Origin: Candidatus Bathyarchaeia archaeon
Lineage (GTDB): Archaea; Thermoproteota; Bathyarchaeia; Bathyarchaeales; Bathycorpusculaceae
Direction of reading: 5' to 3'
DNA length: 64,000 bases
Assembly (NCBI GenBank): GCA_030019335.1
Contig: JASEET010000003.1
Coordinates: 35,390-99,389, forward strand
This document shows, in pieces, positions 9,035-17,332 of the stretch. How positions within the stretch are numbered: position 1 is the stretch's first letter; each line of letters begins with the position of its first letter. The notes beneath the pieces were generated by a model. The model was not told where the DNA came from. It saw only the letters and a program-made list of their open reading frames with translations, and ran no database searches. The position numbers were made by a program, and so were the translations under genes.

Positions 9035-9169
9035 AGTCCATAGGTTGTTTACTCTTCAAATAAGCTTAACGTGTGCAATTCTTGTGCGCTAAACGAACCC
9101 CCTTAACGCTTATTGAAACTCTTCCCCTTAAAGCAAAAAGGATTTTGTGGACACCACCAACATGTTCAA

Positions 9170-9634
9170 CTAAAAACCTTTTTCCTGAGCGATTTTGGAA
9201 TTTTCGTGGGAGCGCATCCGTTTTCTTTTTGTTTCTAAGTCGTGTTGCATTTTTTCGCAACGTTTATACCATAATATTTCATATTGCTTTTGAGGCACAA
9301 CCCTGTTTTTGAGATCGGCTATTGTGTGGATTCCGTCTTTCTTACACCATTCCGTGCAGATTTTATAAGCATCCCAGTCGAGTTCTTCATCTTCCCAATA
9401 TACTGGAACCTCGGAAAAGCTATGTAGGAAAGCGGCAAAAGCCCTTGTGTGACCATCCACAAAGATAACGTCATTTTCAAGTCTCTTGATTGGTATGGGT
9501 TCCATTGACTCGGGCTTGTTAGGGTCAAACGTTTTCATTACTTCAGACAGCTTTTCAGAACTAATGTATAGCTGACTGGGTTGTATTTCATTGAGTTTCA
9601 TCATGAATATTTTAGCCATCAAGCCCACATTCAT
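9170..9634 (-). CDS. ParB/Srx-fold domain protein
   Basis: 154 residues. The signature is VIFVDGHTRAFAAF near residue 55, the D-G-H-T-R version of the nucleotide-binding/nuclease loop of the ParB/sulfiredoxin fold, preceded by a KLNEIQPSQLYIS strand as in ParB N-terminal domains. No helix-turn-helix domain follows, so it resembles stand-alone ParB-like nucleases and not a chromosome-partition ParB. The C-terminus is lysine/arginine-rich (ETKRKRMRSHE). A TATA-like TTAATATATATTAA sits about 13-26 bases before the ATG at 9634, so a leaderless start there is plausible; ATG codons at 9619 and 9604 are alternatives. Confidence 0.72.
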   Translation of the reverse strand: MNVGLMAKIFMMKLNEIQPSQLYISSEKLSEVMKTFDPNKPESMEPIPIKRLENDVIFVDGHTRAFAAFLHSFSEVPVYWEDEELDWDAYKICTEWCKKDGIHTIADLKNRVVPQKQYEILWYKRCEKMQHDLETKRKRMRSHENSKIAQEKGF

Positions 9635-9646
9635 AGTCTATAAAAT

Positions 9647-9660
9647 TTAATATATATTAA
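9647..9660. promoter_or_regulatory. TATA-like 14-bp palindrome before the ParB-like gene
   Basis: TTAATATATATTAA is a perfect palindrome about 13 bases upstream of ATG 9634 on the minus strand. It may serve as TATA box and, being symmetric, as an operator. Confidence 0.4.
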
Positions 9661-9789
9661 TGCACGTTCAGAGAAAAATCAGACTCGCAAGGACATTTAC
9701 AACATCATGTGCAATTAGGATACAAAAGAAAAATCCGGGTTTCCGTGTTCGTAACACATTTTGCCCACGGTTTCTCGCTTAAGTCTTGT

Positions 9790-9972
9790 ATGTCTGAAGA
9801 GAAGGGTATGACTGAGGTTTGGGTTGGCTGGGATACTTATAGGCGTTTGTTGGCTGTTCGTGGAGAGCTCCGGAGGCGTGACGGCAAGATCAGGAGCATG
9901 GGCGAGGTCATAGCCGAACTAATAGAGTTCTGGAAGAAACAAACAGGGACCTTAAAGAAAACCGCCTATTAA
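9790..9972 (+). CDS. small ribbon-helix-helix-like protein
   Basis: 60-residue protein beginning MSEEKGMTEVWVGWDTY. A short strand (TEVWVGWDTYRRLLAVR) followed by two helices with SMGEVIAELIEFWKK fits the ribbon-helix-helix pattern of archaeal CopG/VapB-like DNA-binding proteins. No PIN toxin follows it. The neighbour downstream runs on the other strand. In archaeal plasmids and viruses such proteins usually regulate copy number or neighbouring promoters. The ATG at 9790 is preferred over an in-frame start 81 bases upstream because the upstream stretch does not look like part of the domain. Confidence 0.55.
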   Translation: MSEEKGMTEVWVGWDTYRRLLAVRGELRRRDGKIRSMGEVIAELIEFWKKQTGTLKKTAY

Positions 9973-10056
9973 ACTCTCTTCCTCGTCTATTTACGGTTTA
10001 AACTTACTGAGATAATGATTAAAAAATCTCGTTAGGTCGATATTAATGGTTTAGGT

Positions 10057-10377
10057 TCATTTGCTCATGGATTTGTAAAAGTTTTTTATGTGGTCGCGCT
10101 CCAAGGTCATCGTTAAGTAATGGCATACAGACTTATTGTATCTTTCGGCCATGGCTTTGGCCCAGTTGGTGGACCTCTCAACTGAGAACTGGGCAAGATT
10201 AGGTTTCCATCTCAACCCTTCAGCTTGAACTTGAATCCAGAGGCTGAAGAGGTCCTTTAGAATCAGATTTTCAAGCCCGCATCCGCGCCACTCCTCTTCA
10301 ATAAGCTTCAGCGTATAGTTCGTCAGATATGTTGCTTTATCTTTCAGCCACTTCTGAAGAGACTCTTCCAAATTCAC
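10057..10377 (-). CDS. hypothetical protein downstream of the DNA methyltransferase
   Basis: 106 residues, rich in aromatic and charged residues (LQKWLKDKATYLTNYTLKLIEEEW, then a helix-rich C-terminus with RDHIKNFYKSMSK). No recognised motif. Its start lies six bases after the stop of the large methyltransferase gene on the same strand, so the two are almost certainly co-transcribed. It may be a specificity or accessory subunit of that system, but nothing in the sequence proves it. Confidence 0.6.
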   Translation of the reverse strand: MNLEESLQKWLKDKATYLTNYTLKLIEEEWRGCGLENLILKDLFSLWIQVQAEGLRWKPNLAQFSVERSTNWAKAMAERYNKSVCHYLTMTLERDHIKNFYKSMSK

Positions 10378-10383
10378 TTTACC

Positions 10384-13098
10384 TCATTCTTTTTCTATGC
10401 ATATGAGCTCATCAATAATTCTTATTTCTTGAGATATTGAAGCATAAAGCTTCTTTACAAGCTCATCCACATCGCCTTTGTAATTTAAAATCTTAAGCCA
10501 TACCTTATCTATGGTTTTTCTGGCTTCAATCTCGCTTTTAAGCTGGTTAGTAATGCTTGGGAAGGAAACGTTCTTTACATCATTAAAAACCTTTAAAAGC
10601 TGCTCTCGTTCTTTCCTGGTTAGCTTTTTTGGATTTGGAACTAAAAGGCTGTTTAGCATGTAGTCGTGTATCTTCATCCAAGGTCCCTCGCAGGCAACTC
10701 CCATATACAGGAGCAGAAGGATGTTTAGTGAACTGTTTAACCATAGTGACAGAATTTTTGCATCTTCTTTCTCTATGTTGCAAAGACTCCAGAGGTCAAT
10801 TCCTACAGTTGGTTGTTCTGAACGAAAAGCGATTAAACAAGTTCCGGGCGAGGATAGATATAATCTCCTTCCCAAAAGTAAATGCGCCTTTTTTCTTTCA
10901 AATTTTCTGTTCCACGACTCCACAGTCTCTTTGTTAAAAGCAGCTAAGTCCTTCGAAGATACGAGGTATCTGGCCATTTCTTTGATTTTATCAAACCACT
11001 TCAGAATAAGATAGTCTGAATTGTCGCTTACGTCAATGGTATTAATGTATGAAAATCTTCTGAGTGCTCTTGCAATGCAATTGAAGGGAATTTCCACAGT
11101 ATGCATAAGTTTCCTATGTCTAACAACTAACGAGTCGTTCTTGATTTTATCTAAGAACCAATGGTCAGTTTTTCTTTGAATCCTCTTAGCATCCTTTAAA
11201 ATAAAACCGTGAAAATCCTTGAACTTGTAATGTCTTAGATCGCACTCTTGTGCTTCTGCCAGAGAGGACAAAGGAGTTAATTTTTGGGAAGACAACAACT
11301 TTTCCAAGAGATCTACAAGTTTTAGGTCGCTAAGGGAAATGAATCTGTGCCAATCCGCTATATCCGCGGTTAATTTTGAATACGAACGAATCTTAACAGC
11401 AACTTCGTCATCCTCATAGTCTTGTTCAACAGTTCTAATTCTGTCAGCAACTTCCCTTGCTTTGGATATTCTCCCAGGCAACTTCTTCAGCACACAAACT
11501 TTAGTTACAGCGTTAGAGTGCGGCTTGGTTTTATTTGCAACTAAAAGAATCTCTCTAAAAACGACACTTTCAGAAAAGGCAAGCCTATGCCACGTAGTTA
11601 TTATGTATTCAACATGGTATTTCTCTGACCACAGCCTTCTAATTCCCTCAGCTGACCTAATATGTAAGGCTGTAGCTGGCAAAACTAAAGCCATTTTTCC
11701 ATTTTCTTTAAGAAATCTGTCAGCCAGTAATACGAAGTAGCCAAAATATCCCATTTGACCATGGAGATGCGGCTCATAACCCTTGAACCTATTGGATAAG
11801 ACCTCTTTATAGTCTTCAGGAATCCTCTCATGCCTCGTAAATGGAGGGTTCATTATGATAACATCATATTTTTCCAGCTTAATCTCTTCAGGAATCTCGC
11901 CAGTTAAACTTACAACGCCTTTTGCTTCAGGTTTAGGTTCAGTGAACATCTCAAGGCCTGCTTGACCTTTCAATACTAATTTTAAGCTCGCTATGGACGG
12001 TATACGTTTGCCGGCTTCAAGTTCGGTTGAATCCCATATCGCAACATTAACCCTGTTAGTAAAGTATTCCGGAGACTGAAGGGCCAAGTGGCATGCAGCA
12101 ACATTAGCCGCAAAGGGCATGACATCTATGCCTAATAGCTCATCCTCTACAAACCTTCTATGGTCATCCGCAGTGAATTTCCTTTCATTTTCCAGAAGAT
12201 GTCGTTTTCTTCTATATGCAGCAACCAATAAACCTCCACTCCCAACTGCAAGGTCAGCTACCTTAGCATCATGCCTATCAATAGACAACCACGCAAGAAG
12301 CTCGGCTGCCAACACATTCGTATAGAAAGCTGCAACACTCTTTCTAACTTGAAAGGGAACCAAATCATGGAATATTGTGCCAAGCAGGTCTCCACCGACC
12401 TTTTCTGGCGCCAAACCCTTGATAACGTTGATTATGGCTTTAATTTGGTCTATGAAGCCCGACAATATCCTTGACGCCACATCGTAAGAGAAAACTGTTC
12501 TGTAGTTCACGTTTAAAACGTTCTTGAAATAGTCTTTTAGGTCAGCGGGTCGCTTGATAAGGTCCGCGTCTATTTCGGGAAATTTATTGGGCATTTGTCT
12601 GGATAGGACGTGATAGAAAAGCAGCTGATTAATCAGCAAATACGCTGAAGCGAGTCTTAGAGTTTCAACAGGATATTTTTGCTCCTCGTATTGAAGTATG
12701 TTTTTAAAAACCTCTTTTCCACCGAAGATATCCTCAAGCTCTTTCCCCGACAAGTATTTCAACGTAGTTGTTATGTATATTGCAGAGTCTCTCAAAGCTT
12801 TAATAATGTAGCCTGTGCTGGGTTCAACATACTCCGGTGGAGTGAGAACATGCTCAGCCAGTATCTTAGCAATTTCTGGCAAAGTCCCTTCATATACGGT
12901 GAAGCTTTTCCGCGTATCTTTTGGCGGAAACATAGCGACTGCTTTAAACTTTACCTCGTATGCCAGCTTCGCCAAAACATCAGAAGCCATGGGTCTTGAG
13001 AGGTGTTCAGGGTAAAGAATCGCAAAGCCACCTTTGATCCCGAGAACATCATACCATCTAAGATAATCGTTCTGAACTTTAGCAATAGCATTAATCAA
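10384..13098 (-). CDS. N-6 adenine DNA methyltransferase, type IIG-like
   Basis: Large protein (904 residues from the TTG at 13098) with the gamma-class N-6 methyltransferase core: SAM-binding VADLAVGSGGLLVAAY near residue 285 and the catalytic NPPF in YDVIIMNPPFTRHERIP near 410. The C-terminal 350 residues are probably target recognition. Reading continues in frame upstream to about 13264 through KPDVW and VEAKFG, a D...E-x-K pattern typical of PD-(D/E)xK nucleases, so the intact protein was probably a fused nuclease-methyltransferase. The gene belongs to the integrated element and is followed six bases later by a small protein. It would methylate adenines and may restrict foreign DNA if the N-terminus is functional. 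Confidence 0.85.
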   Translation of the reverse strand: MINAIAKVQNDYLRWYDVLGIKGGFAILYPEHLSRPMASDVLAKLAYEVKFKAVAMFPPKDTRKSFTVYEGTLPEIAKILAEHVLTPPEYVEPSTGYIIKALRDSAIYITTTLKYLSGKELEDIFGGKEVFKNILQYEEQKYPVETLRLASAYLLINQLLFYHVLSRQMPNKFPEIDADLIKRPADLKDYFKNVLNVNYRTVFSYDVASRILSGFIDQIKAIINVIKGLAPEKVGGDLLGTIFHDLVPFQVRKSVAAFYTNVLAAELLAWLSIDRHDAKVADLAVGSGGLLVAAYRRKRHLLENERKFTADDHRRFVEDELLGIDVMPFAANVAACHLALQSPEYFTNRVNVAIWDSTELEAGKRIPSIASLKLVLKGQAGLEMFTEPKPEAKGVVSLTGEIPEEIKLEKYDVIIMNPPFTRHERIPEDYKEVLSNRFKGYEPHLHGQMGYFGYFVLLADRFLKENGKMALVLPATALHIRSAEGIRRLWSEKYHVEYIITTWHRLAFSESVVFREILLVANKTKPHSNAVTKVCVLKKLPGRISKAREVADRIRTVEQDYEDDEVAVKIRSYSKLTADIADWHRFISLSDLKLVDLLEKLLSSQKLTPLSSLAEAQECDLRHYKFKDFHGFILKDAKRIQRKTDHWFLDKIKNDSLVVRHRKLMHTVEIPFNCIARALRRFSYINTIDVSDNSDYLILKWFDKIKEMARYLVSSKDLAAFNKETVESWNRKFERKKAHLLLGRRLYLSSPGTCLIAFRSEQPTVGIDLWSLCNIEKEDAKILSLWLNSSLNILLLLYMGVACEGPWMKIHDYMLNSLLVPNPKKLTRKEREQLLKVFNDVKNVSFPSITNQLKSEIEARKTIDKVWLKILNYKGDVDELVKKLYASISQEIRIIDELICIEKE

Positions 13099-13325
13099 AT
13101 CTCCTTCTCCGAACTTAGCCTCAACAGGATAAGCACCAGCATTAACACACCAAACATCAGGCTTCCTAATACCACCCGGTGTGGAGATCGTGGGAAAAGT
13201 CTCAGCCTTAACCCCATATTTCTCAAGTTCCTTAACCAGAAGATTTGTTACAGTATCCTCAGCATTTCAGAAAGGATGCCCATCAATATGGTCCTGCTCA
13301 CACTAACAACCTCTTTTGCGGTCAC
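13099..13325 (-). pseudogene. out-of-frame N-terminus of the nuclease-methyltransferase
   Basis: A GTG at 13325 opens a frame (start VTAKEVVSVSRTILMGILSE) that stops soon after, while the frame of the methyltransferase becomes open just there and reads AEDTVTNLLVKELEKYG and then the PD-(D/E)xK-like residues. One extra base in the short A run near 13268 would join them into a single protein. The lesion is therefore a one-base deletion or a sequencing error. Confidence 0.6.
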
Positions 13326-13364
13326 TATGCTTTTCTACTATTTCTCTTCCTTATTATCCTTTTT

Positions 13365-14114
13365 TCAGAGCAGTTCAAGCCAATTTTTTGTTAAAATTTC
13401 TGCTATTTTCCTTTCATTATTGATAACCTTCTGGTCGTCGTAGGCTGGCTTCCAAACTCTACCATGCAATTCGTCGGTTATTAGAAGCAGGGCTGCGGAT
13501 TTTACTCGTCTGTACTGAGCAACGGAAAACAATGCTGAACATTCCATTTCAACAGCGAACGCCCCTTGACTTGAGCATCTCAGAATTTTGTCACGTGTCT
13601 CTCTTAAGGGGGCGTCTGTTGTCCATACGCCGCCTTCCTCATATGGAAAGCCAGCCTTATTCAGTAGGGTTTTAACTCTCCCGCGAAGCTTCTGGGAAGG
13701 TTTTGCAACGACACCAGGAGGTAAGTAATGGTAACTTGCACCCTCTTCCCTTATTGCAAATGTCGGGATCAGTAATTCTCCAATGCTGATTTTTGGATTT
13801 ATAGCCCCAGCTTCACCAAATATTACCAGCTTTTTGATGCCCCCGGCTATCAATGCTTCAGCCAGCCCAACAGCTGCAGGTGCACCAAAATACGAGTGGA
13901 AAACTGCGAGTCCATCCTTTGTGGTGAAGAAGTTGAGTGCACCCACTACGCCTTCACTTTTTTCAATAACGACTTTGTTAGCCGCGGCCCTCATCCATCC
14001 ATAAACTCGTTTAACAAAGACCATTACCCCGAGTTTTACAAAATTTAGGTCTTTAGGAGCGAAGTGTTTAGGGTTTATGACTGATTTCTTCCCCTTTGAA
14101 TACCATTGCATCAT
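13365..14114 (-). CDS. nucleoside phosphorylase (PNP/UDP family)
   Basis: 249 residues. It cleaves a nucleoside with phosphate to give base and pentose-1-phosphate. The family marks are LVIFGEAGAINP near residue 93 (phosphate and ribose region), a TTDAPLRE motif, and FAVEMECSALFSVAQYRRVKSAALLLITDEL near 190, where the M-E-C-S stretch holds the ribose-binding glutamate. The purine or uridine preference cannot be fixed by eye; the set resembles uridine phosphorylase-like archaeal enzymes. It sits inside the integrated element, on the strand of the DNA methyltransferase. A salvage enzyme in an element is unusual cargo. Confidence 0.85.
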   Translation of the reverse strand: MMQWYSKGKKSVINPKHFAPKDLNFVKLGVMVFVKRVYGWMRAAANKVVIEKSEGVVGALNFFTTKDGLAVFHSYFGAPAAVGLAEALIAGGIKKLVIFGEAGAINPKISIGELLIPTFAIREEGASYHYLPPGVVAKPSQKLRGRVKTLLNKAGFPYEEGGVWTTDAPLRETRDKILRCSSQGAFAVEMECSALFSVAQYRRVKSAALLLITDELHGRVWKPAYDDQKVINNERKIAEILTKNWLELL

Positions 14115-14163
14115 CTTCTAATACTCTTCCGTTAACATGGTACTTTTATCGCTGATTCCGCTT

Positions 14164-14585
14164 TTATACTTGTTTTTGGTGCCTCCCCCTCATGTTTTGG
14201 AGAAGTTGCACAAACTTGTTTTTACGAAGGTCGAGTGAGTCGTCAGGGAAGTCGAAATCTACAACTTGAAGGGTTCCATCTTCCCCTTCATATGCTATTT
14301 GAACATACTTCTCTTTACCAAGTAAGGGTGTAAGCCATCCAAAAGCCCAAGCTTTTCCCCAATTGACCCGCATGGTAGCCTAATTTTCACGTTTATCAAT
14401 TTCTCAACTGGGAAACCGAACTCAACATTTGGCGACGCAAACTCGGACTTAAATTTAACATAACCAGCCGAAACAAAGATTGTTCCAGGCACAACCCAAT
14501 CATCAGGGTAAGAACTGTGTCCACCGGGATATTCCGCCTTGAATTTTACCTCTTTCCGTGCTAAAGGCTTCATACACCCCTTCAT
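14164..14585 (-). pseudogene. frameshifted small protein (PH/GRAM-like strands)
   Basis: Two overlapping frames on the minus strand make one plausible protein. The first (from 14585) reads VPGTIFVSAGYVKFKSE and FPVEKLINVKIRLP. After a one-base shift near 14373 the second reads WGKAWAFGWLTPLLGKEKY and a beta-rich end to 14164. Together they give about 135 residues of alternating beta strands, in the manner of small PH- or GRAM-like domains. The family is not recognised with certainty. It is one of several broken genes in the element. Confidence 0.5.
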
Positions 14586-14602
14586 TTAGTATGGCCTTCG
14601 CA

Positions 14603-14790
14603 TTATTTCTCCTTTTTTATTATCCAGCCTTTCTTGCGTAGGATTTTCTGGACTTCGAGGCTTAAGGCGAATTTGACGTGGCTACAGCTGGTTGATTCGC
14701 ATTATTCGCATAAAACTTTGTCAGGCTCGAAGTAGACGTCTATTATCCTTTCTCTTGATGTTTTGTTGGCTAAACTTCTGTCAGGATTCT
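14603..14790 (-). pseudogene. decayed element gene with CEstSC-type cysteines
   Basis: The frame reads RERIIDVYFEPDKVLCE, an in-frame TAA at 14702-14704, then CESTSCSHVKFALSL and ILRKKGWIIKKEK to a stop at 14603. The continuous protein-like sense through the stop suggests a gene with a nonsense mutation. No start codon was found upstream. The cysteine pattern could bind zinc. Not recognised further. Confidence 0.45.
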
Positions 14791-15046
14791 AACACTGGGT
14801 TCGCTGAAGTTGATGTTTTCAACTGGCTTTTAGTTCAAACTATGCACACAGCAATAGTTCAGACTATAATGCAAGCTGAAGACCTCGATTTGACCACCAA
14901 AAGATTTTTCTTTTTAGCTGCCGAAGAAGCCGTCTTTCATAATCAATAACATGTCTGAACATAAATTAAACTCCAAAGCATATCTGATTTAGGTCCAAAA
15001 CGTTTTTTCTTTTCGTTCTCAAAGGAATAACCGTTAAAAACTGCTA

Positions 15047-15107
15047 TTGCGCGAAATTTCAACCAATACGACCTACCCCCGGTATTTTTCAACATAGCCT
15101 GCTATGC
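15047..15107. repeat. degenerate dispersed repeat, copy A
   Basis: About 60 bases resemble 35192-35253. Shared blocks are GAAATTT, CCTACCCC and TTTTTCAACATA/TTTTCAACATA in the same order and spacing. It lies in the 14.8-15.2 kb stretch, which otherwise holds only broken frames. On the minus strand both copies read a peptide with YVE and RG near the same place, so they may be remnants of one decayed gene or small transposable element. Confidence 0.4.
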
Positions 15108-15246
15108 CGTTTGAACCTTTGTAGCAGTCACCACCAACAACATTCTTCAAAATCAACCAAGCCTTTCATTACAGGAAACAGCCACCCAGACCAATCATCA
15201 GAATTGCTTATCACTTTAAAATAAGCCTATTTTATCATGAATAGAC

Positions 15247-15501
15247 ATGTTTCTCACAACCCAACAGAGGATTCTGGTTACACTTTTAGAGAATGGTCCA
15301 TTAAAAAATAGCGACATTGCTAAGAGAGTGGGCATAACAGAGCAGTGGTGCAGCGGAATGGTTAACATTCTACAAGCGAAAGACTTGATTGAAAGCGAAC
15401 TCATACCGCCAAGAAAAATTAATAAACTCACCAATAGAGGCGTTGAGGTGGCGAGGCGCCTAAAAGAAATAAGCCAAAAAGCTGAGGGGAAAGCCTTCTG
15501 A
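15247..15501 (+). CDS. winged helix-turn-helix regulator
   Basis: 84 residues. The fold is readable as helix-helix-recognition helix-wing: TTQQRILVTLLENGPLKNSDIAKRVGITEQWCSGMVNILQAKDLIE, then INKLTNRGVEVARRLK, as in MarR/ArsR-like small archaeal regulators. It is a DNA-binding protein of the integrated element, divergent from nothing close, with an AT-rich promoter region upstream. Regulated genes cannot be named; the small basic frame just downstream on the same strand may be co-transcribed. Confidence 0.75.
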   Translation: MFLTTQQRILVTLLENGPLKNSDIAKRVGITEQWCSGMVNILQAKDLIESELIPPRKINKLTNRGVEVARRLKEISQKAEGKAF

Positions 15502-15539
15502 CTTCCTATTGCTGTGAATGTCGCTTCTCCAGCATCAAA

Positions 15540-15713
15540 ATGGAGATAACAGAAAACCTGAGAAAAAGGCTCAGCGAGTTAAAGGCGCCTATGAGCACTC
15601 GTGAAAGAGAAAACAGAGGACTACCAAGAAAAAGAGCATGGTGCAACCTCTGGCGCTTAACAGTGGACCCCCTTGAGAAAGCATGCTACAAATGGCGAAG
15701 ACATCAAGGCTGA
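15540..15713 (+). CDS. possible small basic protein
   Basis: A 57-residue frame beginning MEITENLRKRLSELKAP and ending YKWRRHQG, rich in arginine, lysine and tryptophan. It follows the winged-helix gene by about 40 bases on the same strand. No ribosome site is visible and a shorter frame overlaps it, so the evidence is only its composition and length. Function unknown. Confidence 0.35.
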   Translation: MEITENLRKRLSELKAPMSTRERENRGLPRKRAWCNLWRLTVDPLEKACYKWRRHQG

Positions 15714-15728
15714 GTCAATTTTTGTGAA

Positions 15729-16355
15729 TTATTTCTTGCCTTCCTTGGCGGCATGTTTAACACCTATTTCATTTAATATGTCAACAACTACTCCTGCGCT
15801 GATCTCTGGATATTCAAGGAAAAATCGCATAAAGTTCTTTGTTTCCTCTTTTAAAACTTCGAAAATCGTGTCAATGATTACGCCGGCGCCCTCAGGTCTG
15901 TATATTAGTTCATCAATTCCCAAACAGAATGATACCTTATACAGCTCATCCGCAGTCTCCACGAAATCTCGCAACAGTCCCCTCAAAAAAGCTTCCTTCT
16001 CAACCTCTTCAAGCTTCTGCATTTTTTCGCGTATGATCCTTCTCATCTCTTCAAATGAAGGGGCAGCTTTCCTTCTGTCGAGAAATTCTTCAAACTTCTT
16101 CCAACCATCAGAGGCCCAAATCCGAGCTTTATACCAGACTTCAGGACCTTTATCTCCAGCAACCGCTTCTTTGATTATGCTTCCCTCCTTCACCATCTCA
16201 TCTAAAGTTTGTTTCAGCGTTGTCGGACCCCAGCCCAAATCTTTAAGGTGAGCCTTGAGATGTTTCCAGCGGGCTTTTCCACCGAGCTTGATAAGCAACT
16301 TGTAAACATCAGTCTTTCTAACGGATGGCTTGTTCCATACACTTCTTCCCTTCAT
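15729..16355 (-). CDS. winged-helix protein with long C-terminal helices
   Basis: 208 residues. The first 80 form a winged helix (VRKTDVYKLLIKLGGKARWKHLKAHL, then LGWGPTTLKQTLDEMVKEGSI). A charged helix EEMRRIIREKMQKLEEVEKEAFLRGLL suggests dimerisation, and a helical C-terminus follows. A transcription regulator of the element is likely. It diverges from the gene at 16444 with about 90 bases between them, a region that should contain both promoters. Confidence 0.65.
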   Translation of the reverse strand: MKGRSVWNKPSVRKTDVYKLLIKLGGKARWKHLKAHLKDLGWGPTTLKQTLDEMVKEGSIIKEAVAGDKGPEVWYKARIWASDGWKKFEEFLDRRKAAPSFEEMRRIIREKMQKLEEVEKEAFLRGLLRDFVETADELYKVSFCLGIDELIYRPEGAGVIIDTIFEVLKEETKNFMRFFLEYPEISAGVVVDILNEIGVKHAAKEGKK

Positions 16356-16443
16356 GCTGATACCTCAATACCAATTCTGTATCTTTATATAACTTCAGTA
16401 CCACATAAAACTTTCGAAAGAAACACTTAAAGAGGCTTCGAAA

Positions 16444-16689
16444 ATGGGGTTGAAAGATAGAAGAAGCAATATTAAACATGGAAGATATAGCCTTGCTTTG
16501 ATTCTTCCAGCAACCATTGAAAAAGGTGAAGAGTCCACTTTAGCTGCAAACAGGCTTATCCTGGTGGATCCAAGGGGTGAAATCAGTGAAGAGGACCTTC
16601 TCGAATTCTTAGAGACTTTCGTCGAACCTAACTTTTGGCCTTGGTATATGAAAAAGAGCAAAGCTGGAAAAACAGAGGCTAAAGAGTAA
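16444..16689 (+). CDS. hypothetical small protein
   Basis: 81 residues starting MGLKDRRSNIKHGRYSLALI, with a beta-rich first half and an acidic helix (ISEEDLLEFLETFVEPNFW). The first half faintly recalls a strand-loop DNA-binding fold of the AbrB kind, but this is not secure. It is encoded just inside the divergent region with the winged-helix gene and is followed by the repeat-containing regulatory region at 16756-16810. Confidence 0.5.
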   Translation: MGLKDRRSNIKHGRYSLALILPATIEKGEESTLAANRLILVDPRGEISEEDLLEFLETFVEPNFWPWYMKKSKAGKTEAKE

Positions 16690-16755
16690 GTGAGGAGCGA
16701 ATCCAACACGACGTTAGATGACAAACAAAATAAAACGGTTTCTAAGGAAGCTTTA

Positions 16756-16810
16756 AACAGTCTTTATTATTTTAATGACAGTTGTCTGTCTAACTGTCTA
16801 ACAGTCTTTA
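16756..16810. promoter_or_regulatory. operator-like repeats before the 16880 gene
   Basis: AACAGTCTTTA occurs twice (16756-16766 and 16800-16810) around a perfect inverted repeat GACAGTT (16777-16783) / AACTGTC (16792-16798). The cluster lies 70-125 bases upstream of the ATG at 16880, in a gap between genes, as expected for a regulator binding region. Confidence 0.5.
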
Positions 16811-16879
16811 ACGGGAAACTACATGACAACAGTACATCATTCATCCACATTACTTCTTTCTTTTTCGGAAGTGGTTTTG

Positions 16880-17332
16880 ATGGGTGAGAAGGAAAGACCT
16901 AATGCTCACATGCTTTTTCTTCCAACGGAACTTTTCATGGGATTAATAAAGAAGATGGCGGCTTTAGAAGTCGGTAAAAGCGCGGCTATTCTTGACTGCT
17001 TAAATGAAAGCTTACATGCTGAAGGCTACATCGACGACGAAACCTATAAAACATTCAAGAAAGGTTATCGCAGAAAACTCCTCGAGGTAGTTGAAGAGAA
17101 AAGGAAGGAAAAAGAAAGAAAATTAAAACCCATAACGACACGGCAAATTGAGGTTCAGGAACAAGAAAAAATAAAGACCAGAAAATATCTGCTTATGGTT
17201 AATGAGCAATGGGACAAGTTGCCAGATAAGGCAAGACAATACCACTTAAAAACCGCTGAACGATTCAAAGATGAATTTCCAGAAGCGAAGGGAATTCTGA
17301 AGAAAGCCGGAATACTGAAAGAGTATGAATAA
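16880..17332 (+). CDS. hypothetical coiled-coil protein of the element
   Basis: 150 residues from an ATG with GGAAGTGG seven bases upstream. The N-terminal 60 residues are helix-rich (LPTELFMGLIKKMAALEVGKSAAILDCL), the middle is a strongly charged coiled-coil (KLLEVVEEKRKEKERKLK), and the C-terminus is basic. No catalytic motif is visible. Its position behind a repeat-rich regulatory region suggests controlled expression. Possibly a DNA-binding structural or regulatory protein of the element. Confidence 0.6.
   Translation: MGEKERPNAHMLFLPTELFMGLIKKMAALEVGKSAAILDCLNESLHAEGYIDDETYKTFKKGYRRKLLEVVEEKRKEKERKLKPITTRQIEVQEQEKIKTRKYLLMVNEQWDKLPDKARQYHLKTAERFKDEFPEAKGILKKAGILKEYE

Noticed and set aside
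13003-13443. 146-codon open frame on the plus strand
   Set aside because: It lies antisense to the methyltransferase N-terminus and phosphorylase end and has low-complexity serine/leucine composition.
14295-14373. Programmed frameshift in the small beta-rich gene
   Set aside because: No slippery heptamer or following structure was seen at the junction; ordinary frameshift decay is simpler in this region.
14692-14949. 85-codon open frame on the plus strand
   Set aside because: It overlaps the minus-strand remnant with conserved cysteines, which is more protein-like, and has no ribosome site.
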